Part shown: one piece after another, positions 1 through 7,459 of the stretch | How the letters are laid out: each line of letters begins with the position of its first letter | Position numbering within the stretch: the first letter of the stretch is position 1 | Assembly (NCBI GenBank): GCA_000648925.1 | Contig: JFHF01000012.1 | Coordinates: 62,001-126,000, forward strand | Source: Caballeronia jiangsuensis | GTDB lineage: Bacteria; Pseudomonadota; Gammaproteobacteria; Burkholderiales; Burkholderiaceae | Reading direction: 5' to 3' | Length of the DNA: 64,000 bases | Program-made: the position numbers and the translations under genes | The notes under the pieces: generated by a model | What the model saw: only the letters and a program-made list of their open reading frames with translations | The model's database searches: none | Told to the model about the DNA's origin: nothing

Positions 1-213
1 GAACTGGGCGGATACATTCATGCGGGACCCATGACGTTCATCGACGCCGACGGCACGCTGCACGCTGCGCCCGAGCCGTCGTTCGTGCAGGCCGACCGCG
101 AGGCGGCGCGCATCGCTTATCTTCGCGAGTATGCGTGGAAGAAGGGCAACGTCATGATCAGGGATCTCGCCGACCATGCGCCGATAAACTATATCCGCAG
201 CCTCATTCCTTGA
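1..213 (+). CDS. C-terminal end of an unidentified protein (5' truncated by window edge)
   Basis: The frame is open from the first base and ends at TGA 211-213, leaving about 70 residues of a longer protein. The visible part is polar, with no signal peptide, membrane segment or motif I can assign; it includes the segments IHAGPMTFIDADG and RDLADHAPINYIRSL. It converges on the minus-strand hcp gene with only 24 bases between the stops, so it is probably the last gene of a leftward neighbouring unit. No function is proposed. Codon use matches the surrounding GC-rich genes. Confidence 0.6.
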   Translation, partial: ELGGYIHAGPMTFIDADGTLHAAPEPSFVQADREAARIAYLREYAWKKGNVMIRDLADHAPINYIRSLIP

Positions 214-237
214 TAAGCCGACGAGCGCCGCAACGCG

Positions 238-726
238 TCAGGACTTCGGCGCGAGCCACGAATCTTCGGCTTCGATACCGTCCGGCTCATACGTCCACGT
301 GATCTTCTCGTACGTGAACGACACGTCTTCCATGTGGCCCATCTGCTTGTTGTCCGGCGACAGGCAGTTCGGCGTCCACGACTTCATGTTGGTCAGAATC
401 GCATTCGACAGCTTCACGGTGTAGTACTTCTCTTCCGTGCCCTTCGGCGAAATGCGATAGAACTCCAGCGACACGTCCTTCATCTGCTCGCCGGACGTCA
501 GCGCCTGATACAGCTTCGGCGAGGACTTGTCGATTTCCTTCGTGAGCGTCATCGCCTGGTGCACGCGCTTGCCGGTGGGCAGGCCCGTTTGCGGGCTCTT
601 CGGAATTTCGATGGTGTGATCGACAGCCTGAACGAGGATCTTTCCTTCGTGACCCTGAACCTTGGTCGAGCCTTCGATCTTGCCTTGGTTCTGGCCTTCG
701 AGTGAGAGGTAGCACGGCATCGGCAT
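238..726 (-). CDS. hcp: T6SS tube protein Hcp (copy 1)
   Basis: Hcp forms hexameric rings that stack into the inner tube of the type VI secretion system and is exported on firing. The 162-residue product has the standard length and the family signature near the N-terminus (MPMPCYLSLEGQNQGKIEG), then a conserved core with GEQMKDVSLEFYR and a C-terminal FTYEKITWTYEPDG segment. It differs from the second hcp (3770-4258) at about ten positions. Start chosen at MPMPCY because GGAGAA lies 9 bases upstream and the other copy begins identically; a longer reading frame upstream has no support. It is transcribed away from the tss operon as a separate unit, with the GTTTC/GAAAC motif block of 792-837 in its leader. 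Confidence 0.95.
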   Translation of the reverse strand: MPMPCYLSLEGQNQGKIEGSTKVQGHEGKILVQAVDHTIEIPKSPQTGLPTGKRVHQAMTLTKEIDKSSPKLYQALTSGEQMKDVSLEFYRISPKGTEEKYYTVKLSNAILTNMKSWTPNCLSPDNKQMGHMEDVSFTYEKITWTYEPDGIEAEDSWLAPKS

Positions 727-791
727 GATTTTTTTCTCCGGTTGTTTGGCGCAGTTCGTTCTGCGCATGGGATGAATTCTCGGCGCGCGCC

Positions 792-837
792 GTTACGGCC
801 GCGTTTCAGAAAAACGGGCTCAGGTTACAAACGAAAC
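792..837 (-). promoter_or_regulatory. Putative regulatory element upstream of hcp copy 1
   Basis: Read on the minus strand, the leader holds GTTTC-N4-GTAAC (837-824), 14 bases, then CTGAAAC-N6-GTAAC (809-792). The same arrangement with identical spacing occurs upstream of the second hcp (3601-3646), and a shortened form upstream of vgrG (10110-10145). Whether it is a promoter, an activator site or partly a relic of hcp leader duplication cannot be decided from sequence alone. Confidence 0.45.
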
Positions 838-844
838 ATGAGGC

Positions 845-1189
845 TCACGCCACCTCGTTGAAGCGCCCGAGCGCGGACGCGCGGGTGTCGGTGACGTTGA
901 GAATGTTGAGAAATCCGCTGACTTCGAAAACTTCGCGGATCTGGTCGTGCATGCCGCACAGGACGAGCCGTCCCGCGGATTGTTTGAGGCGCTTCGCGGC
1001 GATGAGCACGACGCGCAATCCCGCGCTGGAGATATAGCCGAGCGCGCTCAGATCGAACAAGACCTGGTTGGTGCCCTGATCGAGACGGCGCTGGATTTCG
1101 GCCTCGACCTGCGCCGAGTTCGTGCTGTTCAGCGCGCCTTCGAGGCTCACGATGAGCACGTCGCCCTGGACTTCATACTGGTTTGCCAC
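845..1189 (-). CDS. STAS-domain protein (anti-sigma factor antagonist type)
   Basis: A 114-residue protein that is a single STAS domain. The central segment DLSALGYISSAGLRVVLIAAK carries the SSAGL site where SpoIIAA/RsbV-type antagonists are phosphorylated on serine by a partner-switching kinase. Start is GTG at 1189 with GAGAG just upstream. It sits between the minus-strand hcp and the divergent tssB, so it lies inside the T6SS locus. No anti-sigma kinase or PP2C phosphatase is nearby, so its partner must be encoded elsewhere. A role in controlling the T6SS is inferred from location only. Confidence 0.85.
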   Translation of the reverse strand: MANQYEVQGDVLIVSLEGALNSTNSAQVEAEIQRRLDQGTNQVLFDLSALGYISSAGLRVVLIAAKRLKQSAGRLVLCGMHDQIREVFEVSGFLNILNVTDTRASALGRFNEVA

Positions 1190-1589
1190 AATGGTCTCTC
1201 ACGCAATGGCGATGCCGCTGTCCGCCTGGCTTCAGAAGTTCTCGAAGCATTAACGGCAGAAATCAAAAGAACCTTATGGATAGGTGAAGCGCATTGCCGC
1301 ATTCCGGCCGCCCTAAAAACAGCTTCAAGAATCCGAAAGCGCGGTCGTTAATGCCCTGAGCGACAGGAAGTTCAGCGTAGCACGCAGGCCATGCGCCCAA
1401 TGCGCGAAAAGAGCCCGGAATCCGGTTCTCTTTGCGGCAATGACCCGCTATACGCCGTGAGATCGTTCCGTGTCGCCAGCAGCATGCAATGAGTGAGCGG
1501 CGACGGCATTCGCGCACGATCGTGCTGACGCTGTTCAAAGCGGCTCGAATATTTCATCAACACTTTTGGTATTGGGTTAGGGGGTAGGC
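1190..1589. other. Intergenic region between STAS gene and tssB
   Basis: About 400 bases separating the divergent STAS gene and the tss operon. Short reading frames exist on both strands but have no ribosome site or family resemblance. It must carry the promoters for tssB and the STAS gene; I see no clear sigma-54 element and no GTTTC-N4-GTAAC motif. A strong ribosome site (TTAGGGGGTAGG) directly precedes tssB. Confidence 0.5.
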
Positions 1590-2084
1590 ATGGCATCTGA
1601 CGGTTCAGTCGCTCCTAAGGAGCGGGTCAATATTGTGTATCGTCCGGCCACCGGAGATGCCAAGGCGGAAGTCGAATTGCCGCTGAAATTGCTCGTGCTC
1701 GGCGACTTCACTTTGCGCGACGACGATACGCCGATCGAAGACATGAAGCCGGTCAACGTCGACAAGGACAACTTCAACGAAGTACTCAAGGGGCAGAAGC
1801 TCTCGCTCGATCTCGCGGTGCCGAACCGCCTCGACGCGAACGCCGATCCGGAAGCGCAGATCGCGATGAACCTGAAGTTCGAGTCCGTCGACGATTTCTC
1901 GCCGGATGCGATCGTCGAGAAAGTGCCCGAGTTGCGCCAGATGATCGCCTTGCGCGACGCGCTCAAGGCACTGAAGGGCCCGCTCGGCAACATTCCGGAT
2001 TTCCGCAAGCGCGTTCAGGAACTGATCGAAGACGAAGGCGTGCGCGCGCGTCTGATGAGCGAACTCGGCATCGAGGAAAAGTGA
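1590..2084 (+). CDS. tssB: T6SS contractile sheath small subunit TssB (VipA)
   Basis: TssB pairs with TssC to form the contractile sheath around the Hcp tube in the cytoplasm. The 164-residue protein has the usual length and family features: N-terminal PKERVNIVYRPATGDA, the LPLKLLVLGDFT strand, a DDFSPDAIVEKVPEL segment and an acidic C-terminal helix. Start ATG at 1590 has a strong ribosome site (AGGGGG, 5-8 bases away). It is the first gene of the plus-strand tss operon, with tssC starting one base after its stop codon, as is usual for the obligate TssB-TssC pair. Confidence 0.97.
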   Translation: MASDGSVAPKERVNIVYRPATGDAKAEVELPLKLLVLGDFTLRDDDTPIEDMKPVNVDKDNFNEVLKGQKLSLDLAVPNRLDANADPEAQIAMNLKFESVDDFSPDAIVEKVPELRQMIALRDALKALKGPLGNIPDFRKRVQELIEDEGVRARLMSELGIEEK

Positions 2085-2085
2085 C

Positions 2086-3573
2086 ATGAGCGACATGGAA
2101 AAGCAACAGACAGCGACAGCCGCACCCGAGTCCGACGCAAGTCTCTCGCTGCTCGATTCCCTGATCGAGTCGGCGCGCATCAAGCCGGGCGACGAAGCGT
2201 ATTCGATCACGCGTCAGGGCATCCAGGCGTTCATCTCGCAACTGCTGGAGCCGCAGAACGCAGTCGAGCGCATCACGCAGGCGACGGTCGACAGCATGAT
2301 CGCCGACCTCGACCAGAAGCTGTGCGCGCAGGTCGATGCGATCCTGCATCACGCCGACTTCCAGAAGATGGAGTCGGCATGGCGCTCGCTCAAGTTCCTC
2401 GTGGACCGCACGAATTTCCGCGAGAACGTCAAGATTCAGTTGCTGAGCGTAAGCAAGGGCAAGCTGCTCGAAGACTTCGAGGACGCGGCGGACATCACCA
2501 AGTCGGGTCTCTACAAGAATCTCTATACGGCTGAATACGGCCAGTTCGGCGGCCAGCCGTTCGGCGCGATCGTCGCGAACTACGAGTTCGGTCCGGGCAC
2601 GCAGGACGTGAAGCTGCTGCAGAACGTGGCGAGCGTGTCGGCGATGAGTCATGCGCCGTTCATCGCCGCGGCGGGTCCGCATTTCTTCGGCGTCGATACC
2701 TACGATCAGTTGCCGAACCTGAAGGACCTTTCGTCGATTTTCGAAGGCCCGCAATTCGTCAAGTGGAATGCGTTCCGCGAATCGGAAGACGCGCGTTACG
2801 TCGGTCTCACGCTGCCGCACTTCCTGCTGCGCGTGCCGTACGGCGCGGATACCGTGCCGGCCAAGAAGTTCAACTACAAGGAAGACGTATCGGGCGGCAA
2901 CAGCCAGTTCCTGTGGGGCAACGCGGCGTTCGCATTCGCTTCGCGCCTGACATCGAGCTTCGCCGATTACCGCTGGTGCGCCAACGTGATCGGACCGCAG
3001 GGCGGCGGCACGGTGGGCGACCTGCCGGTGTACACGTACGAGTCGATGGGCGAGCTGCAAAACAAGATCCCGACCGAGGTGCTCATCTCCGAGCGCCGCG
3101 AGTTCGAGCTTGCGGAGCAGGGCTTCATCGCGCTGACGATGCGCAAGAACAGCGACAACGCCGCGTTCTTCTCGGCGAACTCGGCGCAAAAGCCGAAGTT
3201 CTTCGGCAACACCAAGGAAGGCAAGGAAGCCGAGCTGAACTACAAGCTCAGCACGCAACTGCCGTACATGTTCGTCGTGAGCCGTCTCGCGCATTACATC
3301 AAGGTGATCCAGCGCGAGAACATCGGCACGTGGAAAGAGCGCGTCGATCTGGAAAGCGAACTCAACACGTGGATTCGCCAGTACGTCGCGGACATGGACA
3401 ACCCCGCCGAAGGCGTGCGCAGCCGTCGTCCGCTGCGTCAGGCGGAAATCGTCGTGGCCGATGTCGAAGGCGATCCGGGCTGGTATCGCGTGGATCTGAA
3501 GGTGCGTCCGCACTTCAAGTACATGGGCGCGTCGTTCACGTTGTCCCTGGTCGGCAAGCTGGACAAGAAGTAA
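2086..3573 (+). CDS. tssC: T6SS contractile sheath large subunit TssC (VipB)
   Basis: Large sheath subunit of 495 residues, typical for the family. The order of conserved blocks is normal: the N-terminal helix that interlocks with TssB, MESAWRSLKFLVDRTNFREN, FGAIVANYEFGPG, the LPHFLLRVPYG block, and the C-terminal RPHFKYMGASFTLSLVGKLD block. Its ATG lies in the TGACATG junction with tssB, indicating coupled translation. No frameshift or missing block is seen, so the sheath should be functional. After tssC there is a gap of about 195 bases containing a hcp leader element. Confidence 0.98.
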   Translation: MSDMEKQQTATAAPESDASLSLLDSLIESARIKPGDEAYSITRQGIQAFISQLLEPQNAVERITQATVDSMIADLDQKLCAQVDAILHHADFQKMESAWRSLKFLVDRTNFRENVKIQLLSVSKGKLLEDFEDAADITKSGLYKNLYTAEYGQFGGQPFGAIVANYEFGPGTQDVKLLQNVASVSAMSHAPFIAAAGPHFFGVDTYDQLPNLKDLSSIFEGPQFVKWNAFRESEDARYVGLTLPHFLLRVPYGADTVPAKKFNYKEDVSGGNSQFLWGNAAFAFASRLTSSFADYRWCANVIGPQGGGTVGDLPVYTYESMGELQNKIPTEVLISERREFELAEQGFIALTMRKNSDNAAFFSANSAQKPKFFGNTKEGKEAELNYKLSTQLPYMFVVSRLAHYIKVIQRENIGTWKERVDLESELNTWIRQYVADMDNPAEGVRSRRPLRQAEIVVADVEGDPGWYRVDLKVRPHFKYMGASFTLSLVGKLDKK

Positions 3574-3600
3574 GCGGAACATCGCTGGAAAGCGCGCCGT

Positions 3601-3646
3601 GTTTCATCTGTAACGCAGCGCGGGAGAACTGAAACCGACCGGTAAC
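3601..3646 (+). promoter_or_regulatory. Putative regulatory element upstream of hcp copy 2
   Basis: GTTTC-N4-GTAAC at 3601-3614, 14 bases, then CTGAAAC-N6-GTAAC at 3629-3646. Spacing is identical to the block upstream of hcp copy 1 on the other strand. It lies 120-170 bases upstream of the hcp start, in the tssC-hcp gap, so hcp may have its own promoter here in addition to read-through from tssBC. Confidence 0.5.
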
Positions 3647-3769
3647 GGGCCTCCTGCAACATGTGAAACATGCGCAGCACACAAGAGCTGAGCGAAACGC
3701 CGGGGCCGCAAGGTCGCGGCGAAACAACCGAAACCCAAACACAGTTTGCTACCCAACAGGGGAATTATC

Positions 3770-4258
3770 ATGCCGATGCCGTGCTACCTCACTCTCGAAG
3801 GCCAGAACCAAGGCAAGATCGAAGGCTCGACCAAGGTTCAGGGTCACGAAGGAAAGATTCTCGTCCAGGCCGTCGATCACACCATCGAAATTCCGAAGAG
3901 CCCGCAAACGGGTCTGCCGACCGGCAAGCGCGTGCATCTGCCGATGACGCTCACGAAGGAAATCGACAAGTCGTCGCCGAAGCTGTTCCAGGCGCTGACC
4001 TCGGGCGAGCAGATGAAGAACGTCACGCTGGAGTTCTACCGCATCTCGCCGAAGGGCACGGAAGAGAAGTACTACACCGTGAAGCTGTCGAACGCGATTC
4101 TGACGAACATGAAGTCGTGGACGCCGAACTGCCTCTCGCCGGAAAACAAGCAGATGGGTCACATGGAAGATATCTCGTTCACGTACGAGAAGATCACGTG
4201 GACCTTCGATCCGGACGGTATCGAAGCCGAAGATTCGTGGCTCGCGCCGAAGTCCTGA
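3770..4258 (+). CDS. hcp: T6SS tube protein Hcp (copy 2, in tss operon)
   Basis: A 162-residue Hcp, about 94% identical by direct comparison to copy 1. Differences are mostly conservative (S/T, D/E, Y/F); the most marked is LP against QA at positions 57-58 (RVHLPMT versus RVHQAMT). Start at MPMPCY with AGGGG about 7 bases upstream. It lies between tssC and tssE, the usual place for the structural tube gene, so this copy is probably the main tube protein. Copy 1 may be an alternative or supplementary tube subunit with different cargo preference. Confidence 0.97.
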   Translation: MPMPCYLTLEGQNQGKIEGSTKVQGHEGKILVQAVDHTIEIPKSPQTGLPTGKRVHLPMTLTKEIDKSSPKLFQALTSGEQMKNVTLEFYRISPKGTEEKYYTVKLSNAILTNMKSWTPNCLSPENKQMGHMEDISFTYEKITWTFDPDGIEAEDSWLAPKS

Positions 4259-4278
4259 TTCGCATCTGAGCGGGGGCA

Positions 4279-4695
4279 ATGGTGAGAGAGCGCCGGCTGC
4301 TGGAACGGATCGCGAGCTGGAGCGCGGGTGAAGCGCGCACCAACGAGACCCAGGTGGATGTGCTCGTCGATTCCGTGATGGGCCATCTGAGCCGGCTGCT
4401 CAACACGCGGCAAGGCAGCGTGCAGATCGATCCGCAATTCGGCGTGCCCGATTTCACGAACCTTGCCGGCACCACCGCGATGGGCTCCACGCGCGAGATC
4501 GAAGAGGAGATTCGCCGCATGGTCCTGCGCTACGAGCCGCGCATCAAGTCGCCGCGCGTCACGCTCAATCGCGAGGAAACCGATGTGCTGTCGATCCGCT
4601 TCGCGCTCGAAGGTTCGCTCGAAGTGGACGACCGCGAAATTCCGCTGCGCATCTCGACGACCGTGGGCGCGAATGGGCGCGTCAGCATCGACTGA
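4279..4695 (+). CDS. tssE: T6SS baseplate protein TssE (gp25-like)
   Basis: TssE is the wedge component that starts sheath polymerisation, homologous to phage T4 gp25. The 138-residue protein has the gp25-like fold signature: N-terminal RRLLERIASW, RQGSVQIDPQFGVPDF, then MGSTREIEEEIRRMVLRYEPRI, which holds the conserved E-E-I and YEPR elements, and a C-terminal strand RISTTVGANGR. The ATG follows GCGGGGGCA, a good ribosome site. It belongs to the tssB-tssH operon, 20 bases after hcp. Confidence 0.95.
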   Translation: MVRERRLLERIASWSAGEARTNETQVDVLVDSVMGHLSRLLNTRQGSVQIDPQFGVPDFTNLAGTTAMGSTREIEEEIRRMVLRYEPRIKSPRVTLNREETDVLSIRFALEGSLEVDDREIPLRISTTVGANGRVSID

Positions 4696-4746
4696 TTTCA
4701 CGCCGTCACTCTCTTTCTTATCCGGATTCAGCCGAGTCGGTCACGC

Positions 4747-6468
4747 ATGTTCAATCGATACTATCAGGATGAGCTGAACAAGCTGAAAGGCCTGGCCGCC
4801 GAATTCGCCCGCGCGAATCCGGCGATCGCGCCGATGCTCTCGGGCACGTCCGCCGATCCGGATGTCGAGCGCCTGCTCGAAGGCGTCGCGTTTCTCACGG
4901 GCCTCACGCGCCAGAAGCTCGACGACCAGTTTCCCGAGTTCGTTCAGGAACTCACGAATCTGCTGTTTCCGCATTATCTGCGGCCCGTTCCGGCCTCGAC
5001 GCTGATCGGCTTTGCCGCCAAAGGTCCGCGCACGCAGGCGTCGCGCGTGGCCGCGGGCACCGAGCTCGCGTCCGTGCCGGTGGATGGCACGTCGTGCCGC
5101 TTTCGCACCGCCTGGGATCTCGATGTCGAGCCGTTGCGCATCGCCGAAGTCAATTTGCTGAGCCACGCGGGCGCGGCGCCCGTGCTGATGATCGACTTCG
5201 AAATGGACGGCGGCGCGAGCATCGCGCAATGGAACGGCGATTCGATTCGTCTCTTCCTGAACGGCGGCCATGTCGATGCATCGAAGCTACTCTTGCTGTT
5301 GATGAACCACGTCACCGACGTGCGTATCGCGAGCGGCGGCGAGCGCCTTTCGCTCGGCGCGAAAAGCCTGCGCACGAGCGGCTTCGACGCGGGCTTGCTG
5401 ACCTATCCAGGTCACGCGTCGAGCGGCTATCGCACGATCCAGGAATTCTTCGCGCAGCCGGAAAAGTTTCTCTTCATCGACATCACGGGAATCAGGCGCT
5501 GGACCGCGAACGCGAACGGCACGAGCTTCAGCATCGTGATGACGCTCGATGCGCTGCACGACTGGATGCCCGAGATCGACGCCGAAAGCTTCATGCTCAA
5601 CGTGGTTCCGGCGATCAACGTGTTCGCGCATGTCGCGGACCCGATCACGCACGATCACCGGGCGACGGAATATCGCGTGATTCCCGAAGGCCGCGATCGC
5701 CGTCACTATCAGGTGTATTCGGTCGATCAGGTGCTGGGCTATCAGCAGGGCCGCGCGCAGGAGCGCGTGTATCAGCCGTTCAGCATGTTCCGTCACGACG
5801 GGCGCGGCGCGCAACTGAGCTACCGCACGACGCTGAAAAGCGCGAACGTCGAGCGCGGCAGCGACGTGTATCTGTCGCTCAACTATCCGCCTTCGGAGAC
5901 GCCGCTGCCGGAGACGCTGTCGATTCGCGTCACCTGCACGAACCGCGCGTTGCCGGAAGGCCTGAAACCGGGCGATATCAACGTGCCGACCAGTTCGTCG
6001 CCCGATCAGATGAGCTTCACCAATATCCGCGCGATCACGCCCGCGCAGGACCCGCCCGCGGGCGAGGAACTGCTGTGGTGCCTGCTCTCGCACGTGTCGC
6101 TAAATCTGCTGTCGCTCGCCAGCGCCGACAACCTGCGCAAGCTGCTCGGCCTTTACGTATTCGCCGGGCGGCAGGGGCAGGAGTTGTCGAACCGGCGTCG
6201 CATCGAAGGCATCGTCGATGTGACGGTCACGCGCGAAACGCGGCTCGTCGGCCGTGGCGGCATGCAGCGCGGCCAGTTGATCCGTATCCGTTGCCGTGAG
6301 GACCATTACGCCGGGATCGGCGATCTGTATCTGTTCGGTTGCATGCTCGAGCGATTTCTCGGCGATTACGCCGGCATCAATTCCTATACGCGCGTCGAGC
6401 TCGAAGACACGCTCTCAGGGAAAGTTTTCAAATGGCCGCCGAGACTCGGACAACAACCGATGCTGTGA
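4747..6468 (+). CDS. tssF: T6SS baseplate protein TssF
   Basis: TssF forms the baseplate wedge with TssE, TssG and TssK, homologous to phage gp6. The 573-residue product begins MFNRYYQDELNKLKGLAAEF, characteristic of the family, followed by FLTGLTRQKLDDQFPEFVQE and, in the C-terminal half, SLNYPPSETPLPETL and RVELEDTLSGKVFKWPPR. The length is near the family norm of about 600. The last 37 bases overlap the start of tssG in another frame, showing tight co-translation. It is a cytoplasmic structural protein. Confidence 0.96.
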   Translation: MFNRYYQDELNKLKGLAAEFARANPAIAPMLSGTSADPDVERLLEGVAFLTGLTRQKLDDQFPEFVQELTNLLFPHYLRPVPASTLIGFAAKGPRTQASRVAAGTELASVPVDGTSCRFRTAWDLDVEPLRIAEVNLLSHAGAAPVLMIDFEMDGGASIAQWNGDSIRLFLNGGHVDASKLLLLLMNHVTDVRIASGGERLSLGAKSLRTSGFDAGLLTYPGHASSGYRTIQEFFAQPEKFLFIDITGIRRWTANANGTSFSIVMTLDALHDWMPEIDAESFMLNVVPAINVFAHVADPITHDHRATEYRVIPEGRDRRHYQVYSVDQVLGYQQGRAQERVYQPFSMFRHDGRGAQLSYRTTLKSANVERGSDVYLSLNYPPSETPLPETLSIRVTCTNRALPEGLKPGDINVPTSSSPDQMSFTNIRAITPAQDPPAGEELLWCLLSHVSLNLLSLASADNLRKLLGLYVFAGRQGQELSNRRRIEGIVDVTVTRETRLVGRGGMQRGQLIRIRCREDHYAGIGDLYLFGCMLERFLGDYAGINSYTRVELEDTLSGKVFKWPPRLGQQPML

Positions 6469-7415
6469 AGGCGCTGCTTCTCACCAACGGCGAGAAGTAT
6501 TCCTACTTCCAGGCGATCCGGCTGCTGCGGCTCTACGACCGTCACACGGGTCTGAATCAGGAGAACCTGCGGGTGCGGCCGCGGCTCGGGCTCGGCTTTC
6601 CCGAGAACGACATCGACCGCATCGAGGCGATGCCCGAAGGCGGCTATCGCATCACGGCGAACTTCTTCGGCCTGTACGGCGTGGCGTCGCCGCTGCCGAC
6701 GTATTACACCGAAGACCTCTTCGAGGAAGAGCGCGAAGGGCATCACGTCACGCGCGATTTTCTCGATATCGTGCATCACGCGCTGTATCCGCTGCTCTTC
6801 GACGGATGGGCGAAGTATCGCGTCGAGCAGCGCATCGTCGAGGATCGGCACGAGGCGTCGCTCAATCAGTTGTACGCGTTCGTCGGTCTGCACGATCCGG
6901 ATCTGCGCGTCGATCTGTTGCCGGGCAGCGCCGAACTGCTGCGTTACGCGGGGCTGTTCAACCAGCGGCCGCGCTCGGCGCTCGGGCTGAAAACCCTGCT
7001 CGCCGATGCCTTCGCCCCCGCCGATGTGAACGTGGTGTGCGGCGTGCTGCGCGTGGTGCCGATTCCCGCCGATCAGCGCTGGCAACTCGGACGGCAGCAA
7101 AGCTGTCTGGGCGAGGACGCATGGCTCGGCTCGGAGATCGACGATTACGAAAGCGCGATCCGCATCGAATTCGCGAACGTGCCGCAAGCGCTTTTTCATC
7201 AGATGCTGCCGGGCGGGACCGCCCATGCGCGTCTGCGCTTTTTCACGCGTTTCTATCTGACCGATCCGCTCGATGTCGAAGTCGGGCTGCAACTGCGCCA
7301 TGACGAAGCAGGCGCGGCGCGCACGGGGCGCGGCGCGTGGTCGCGGCTCGGTTTCGATACATGGCTCAACCCCGGCGAGGCGAAGCTGCCGACGCGGGTT
7401 CATTACGCTCTTTAA
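6432..7415 (+). CDS. tssG: T6SS baseplate protein TssG
   Basis: Partner of TssF in the baseplate wedge (two TssF to one TssG in known systems). The start is placed at MAAETRTTTDAV (6432), inside the end of tssF, because AGGGAAAG precedes it and family homology begins there; a longer reading frame upstream is arginine-rich shadow sequence. At 327 residues it has the typical length and carries FFGLYGVASPLPTYYTEDL, diagnostic of TssG, plus RFFTRFYLTDPLDVEV and a C-terminal GRGAWSRLGFDTWL block. Confidence 0.95.
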   Translation: MAAETRTTTDAVKALLLTNGEKYSYFQAIRLLRLYDRHTGLNQENLRVRPRLGLGFPENDIDRIEAMPEGGYRITANFFGLYGVASPLPTYYTEDLFEEEREGHHVTRDFLDIVHHALYPLLFDGWAKYRVEQRIVEDRHEASLNQLYAFVGLHDPDLRVDLLPGSAELLRYAGLFNQRPRSALGLKTLLADAFAPADVNVVCGVLRVVPIPADQRWQLGRQQSCLGEDAWLGSEIDDYESAIRIEFANVPQALFHQMLPGGTAHARLRFFTRFYLTDPLDVEVGLQLRHDEAGAARTGRGAWSRLGFDTWLNPGEAKLPTRVHYAL

Positions 7416-7459
7416 ACCCACTGCTGGCCGTTGCTGGAAAGACTAAGAGGAAAACTAAC

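Noticed and set aside
1190..1589. Sigma-54 promoter before tssB
   Set aside because: No GG-N10-GC element with acceptable flanks was found by eye.
1963..3582. Long minus-strand frame opposite tssC
   Set aside because: Arg/Ala/Leu-rich shadow of a GC-rich gene; tssC on the plus strand is a clear family match.
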